Below, one piece after another: positions 6,305 to 7,607 of a DNA stretch of 7,607 bases. The position numbers were made by a program, and so were the translations under genes. This DNA comes from an uncultured Planctomycetota bacterium. Lineage in GTDB: Bacteria; Planctomycetota; Planctomycetia; Pirellulales; UBA1268. Every line of letters begins with the position of its first letter. The stretch's first letter is position 1. The notes under the pieces are model-generated. The model saw nothing but the letters and a program-made list of their open reading frames with translations, made no database searches and was not told the DNA's origin. The stretch is taken from NCBI GenBank assembly GCA_905477565.1, contig CAJQGO010000141.1, positions 1 to 7,607 of the forward strand, in the 5' to 3' direction.

Positions 6305-6426
6305 TCCTTCAAAATACGAAAGAATTGGGTAAGAGTTCTTCAAATAATCTGCTTATCCACAATACGAAACACCGCGGCTTACGGTGTGTAATAGCGTTTG
6401 AGGTCTGGATTATCCAAAATACGAAA
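6305..6426. repeat. Three spaced copies of a 17-bp repeat, TTATCCAMAATACGAAA
   Basis: Copies lie at 6305-6321 (TCCTTCAAAATACGAAA, three mismatches), 6353-6369 (TTATCCACAATACGAAA) and 6410-6426 (TTATCCAAAATACGAAA). Start-to-start distances are 48 and 57 bases, both multiples of three, so a plus-strand frame reads QNTK, HNTK, QNTK in turn, while the minus strand reads FRIL, FRIV, FRIL around stops. A hairpin ACACCG/CGGTGT (6369-6374, 6382-6387) abuts the middle copy. Spacer sequences are unrelated, so this is not CRISPR. It may be a planctomycete intergenic repeat family. Confidence 0.5.
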
Positions 6427-6444
6427 GGAAGAAAATCATCGTTG

Positions 6445-6470
6445 CATCTGACCCATCAGAGGTTTTTTAT
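6445..6470 (+). terminator. Possible plus-strand terminator facing the minus-strand gene
   Basis: TCTGA (6447-6451), loop CCCA, TCAGA (6456-6460), with an extra C-G pair beyond one mismatch, is followed at once by GG and TTTTTT (6463-6468). The stem is short, but the T-run is good for plus-strand transcripts. It would stop readthrough from the oxidoreductase, 610 bases upstream, before the convergent gene. Confidence 0.35.
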
Positions 6471-6478
6471 GGATTGGC

Positions 6479-7438
6479 TTAATTAGACAGCGTAAACGCC
6501 GCAACCACAGCCCGGTGATCAGACGGATATGGAGACACGACAATGTCGGCATTCTCTTCGTTTTCCCCCACGATCTTTACGTCGGTTAGCTGTAAGCCTT
6601 TGCCTCTGAAATACACAAAATCAATGCGATCATGGTGGGTCGTGGGGTCATCGGCCTTATAAGCAGGAGACCAGGTAAAGCCTGGTCTTTTCATCTCGTC
6701 GGGATAGATACTGCGATAAGAATCAATAAAGCCTGCTTTGGTCATAGCCAGAGAATTCGGGTATGCCACCTTCATGGGATGGCGACCGGACTTGGCTGCT
6801 GCTTCGGTCCAGTCAAGGTGTGACGGTTCATTGAAATCGCCTACCACAAAAACAGGGGCCTCTTTGTCGGGGAGATTTTGTATCTGATTGAGAAGCGTCG
6901 AGATTTCCTCTCCACGTGCCTTTTTAGCTGCTTCAATCGCTTCGGCTTCGGTCTTGATAAAGGGAGTATCCTTGTGTTTATGCCACTTTGGTTGGATGCT
7001 CAAAAGTTGGTACGGTTGATAGGGGTTTGACGGCAAGTGCAGGCTGAACACATAGGCTTCCTGGCCCGTAGGCAGTTTGACCTTAATGCCACCGTTGAGG
7101 TTTTCGACAATTTCATAAGGCGTTAAGATGACTCCTTTTCTAATGTTCGCAGAATGATTCCAGCCCAGTAAGCTTGCCAATTTCTCTGTGGTAAATCCCC
7201 TCGGGCTCTTTGGTTCCTGTATGCCGACAATATCAGCCTGAGCCTCCTGAATAACCTTGGCAGTTTCAGATAATTTTTGTCCACGCATCTCACCGCCACG
7301 ATAAATATTGTAAGACATGACCTTTGTACTGGACTCTTTACTCAAATCTTTGGTCTGTGCGTGCAGCGATACAGCAAAAGCCAGCTCACCAGCAACCAAC
7401 GTTCCTATGACAGCCATCGTGCGAATTGCTTTCTTCAT
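6479..7438 (-). CDS. Secreted endonuclease/exonuclease/phosphatase (EEP) family protein
   Basis: A 319-residue exported protein of the DNase I-like EEP superfamily, whose members cleave phosphodiester or phosphomonoester bonds with a divalent metal. Residues 1-27 are a signal peptide (MKKAIRTMAV, hydrophobic core, cleavage after LHA). All superfamily landmarks are present: VMSYNIYRGG (Asn44), ADIVGIQEPK (Glu75, metal ligand), VFSLHLPS (His134), FVVGDFNEP (Asp201, Asn203), HHDRIDFVYF (Asp270, Asp273) and the C-terminal PSDHRAVVAAF (Asp307, catalytic His308). It is therefore likely active; whether the substrate is nucleic acid, a phospholipid head group or a sugar phosphate cannot be told. The ATG at 7438 has AGGAGA four bases upstream; an in-frame start at 7600 would add 54 residues with no signal-peptide character and is rejected. 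It converges on the oxidoreductase gene. Confidence 0.9.
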   Translation of the reverse strand: MKKAIRTMAVIGTLVAGELAFAVSLHAQTKDLSKESSTKVMSYNIYRGGEMRGQKLSETAKVIQEAQADIVGIQEPKSPRGFTTEKLASLLGWNHSANIRKGVILTPYEIVENLNGGIKVKLPTGQEAYVFSLHLPSNPYQPYQLLSIQPKWHKHKDTPFIKTEAEAIEAAKKARGEEISTLLNQIQNLPDKEAPVFVVGDFNEPSHLDWTEAAAKSGRHPMKVAYPNSLAMTKAGFIDSYRSIYPDEMKRPGFTWSPAYKADDPTTHHDRIDFVYFRGKGLQLTDVKIVGENEENADIVVSPYPSDHRAVVAAFTLSN

Positions 7439-7442
7439 GATG

Positions 7443-7448
7443 TCTCCT
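7443..7448 (-). promoter_or_regulatory. Ribosome-binding site of the EEP gene
   Basis: On the minus strand AGGAGA precedes ATG 7438 by four bases and fixes the start at the signal peptide. The remaining 159 bases to the window edge are leader or promoter DNA of this gene; I see no consensus promoter there, only a small GCGA-AG-TCGC palindrome. Confidence 0.65.
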
Positions 7449-7607
7449 ATGCCAACGTCTAAGCCAAGGCGCGTTGTCTGCGAAGTCGCTGTACAATGCT
7501 TTGTTGAAGTGATCTGCTTTGCGGCAAGCTTATCTTCTACTCCCAACTCGTGCCTAATAAACTTGTACATAACTGTCTTTTCTATCCAATCTACACTCAT
7601 AATAAAT

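Noticed and set aside
6353..6361. TTATCCACA, a perfect match to the bacterial DnaA box
   Set aside because: It is a single copy inside the 17-bp repeat; the other two copies do not match the box (TTATCCAAA, TCCTTCAAA), and there is no AT-rich unwinding region or dnaA/dnaN gene nearby. An origin is not supported.
6160..6486. 108-codon plus-strand ORF spanning the convergent gap
   Set aside because: It starts with GTG without a ribosome-binding site, crosses a terminator hairpin and the 17-bp repeats, runs antisense into the end of the EEP gene, and has no recognisable protein features.
7439..7600. Upstream extension of the EEP reading frame to 7600
   Set aside because: The extension would bury the signal peptide behind 54 unremarkable residues; AGGAGA at 7448-7443 clearly serves ATG 7438.

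Overview
The window looks like chromosomal DNA of a planctomycete (Planctomycetota) of moderate GC. Three things suggest this: a Gfo/Idh/MocA oxidoreductase exported by a Tat signal, a tyrosine-recombinase remnant with the WPKPFQNLR-type arginine box that I associate with planctomycete integrases, and a set of secreted, loosely spaced, apparently catabolic genes. The assignment is inference from protein style, not from a marker gene.

Layout. Positions 1-364 hold, on the minus strand, the C-terminal remnant of a tyrosine recombinase that is cut off by an in-frame stop and runs off the left edge. After about 200 bases of non-coding DNA come two plus-strand genes that overlap by one base (TGATG): an unrecognised small membrane protein (574-873) and a secreted DUF4832-like, glycosidase-like protein (to 2294). 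A structured spacer (2295-2554) with a 12-bp perfect inverted repeat and two TTGTTCAACAA boxes precedes a secreted YtcJ-type amidohydrolase (2555-4234), which carries an unusual Ser/Arg/Gly-rich insert. A 279-bp spacer follows, then the Tat-exported Gfo/Idh/MocA oxidoreductase (4514-5836). On the minus strand, converging on these, is a secreted endonuclease/exonuclease/phosphatase-fold protein (7438-6479). The 640-bp convergent gap (5837-6478) holds hairpins, short direct repeats, a threefold 17-bp repeat, and a possible 28-residue acidic small gene on the minus strand.

How the genes fit together. All four large proteins have export signals, so they probably act outside the cytoplasm. They look like an assortment of degradative or scavenging functions: a sugar-acting barrel, a metal-dependent amidohydrolase, an NAD(P)-type sugar or inositol oxidoreductase, and a phosphoesterase. 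Spacers of about 260-280 bp between the larger plus-strand genes argue for separate transcription units rather than one operon. I see no convincing new multi-gene defence or mobile system. The most unusual signals are the operator-like spacer before the amidohydrolase, the low-complexity insert in that enzyme, the 17-bp repeat cluster, and the candidate small acidic protein.
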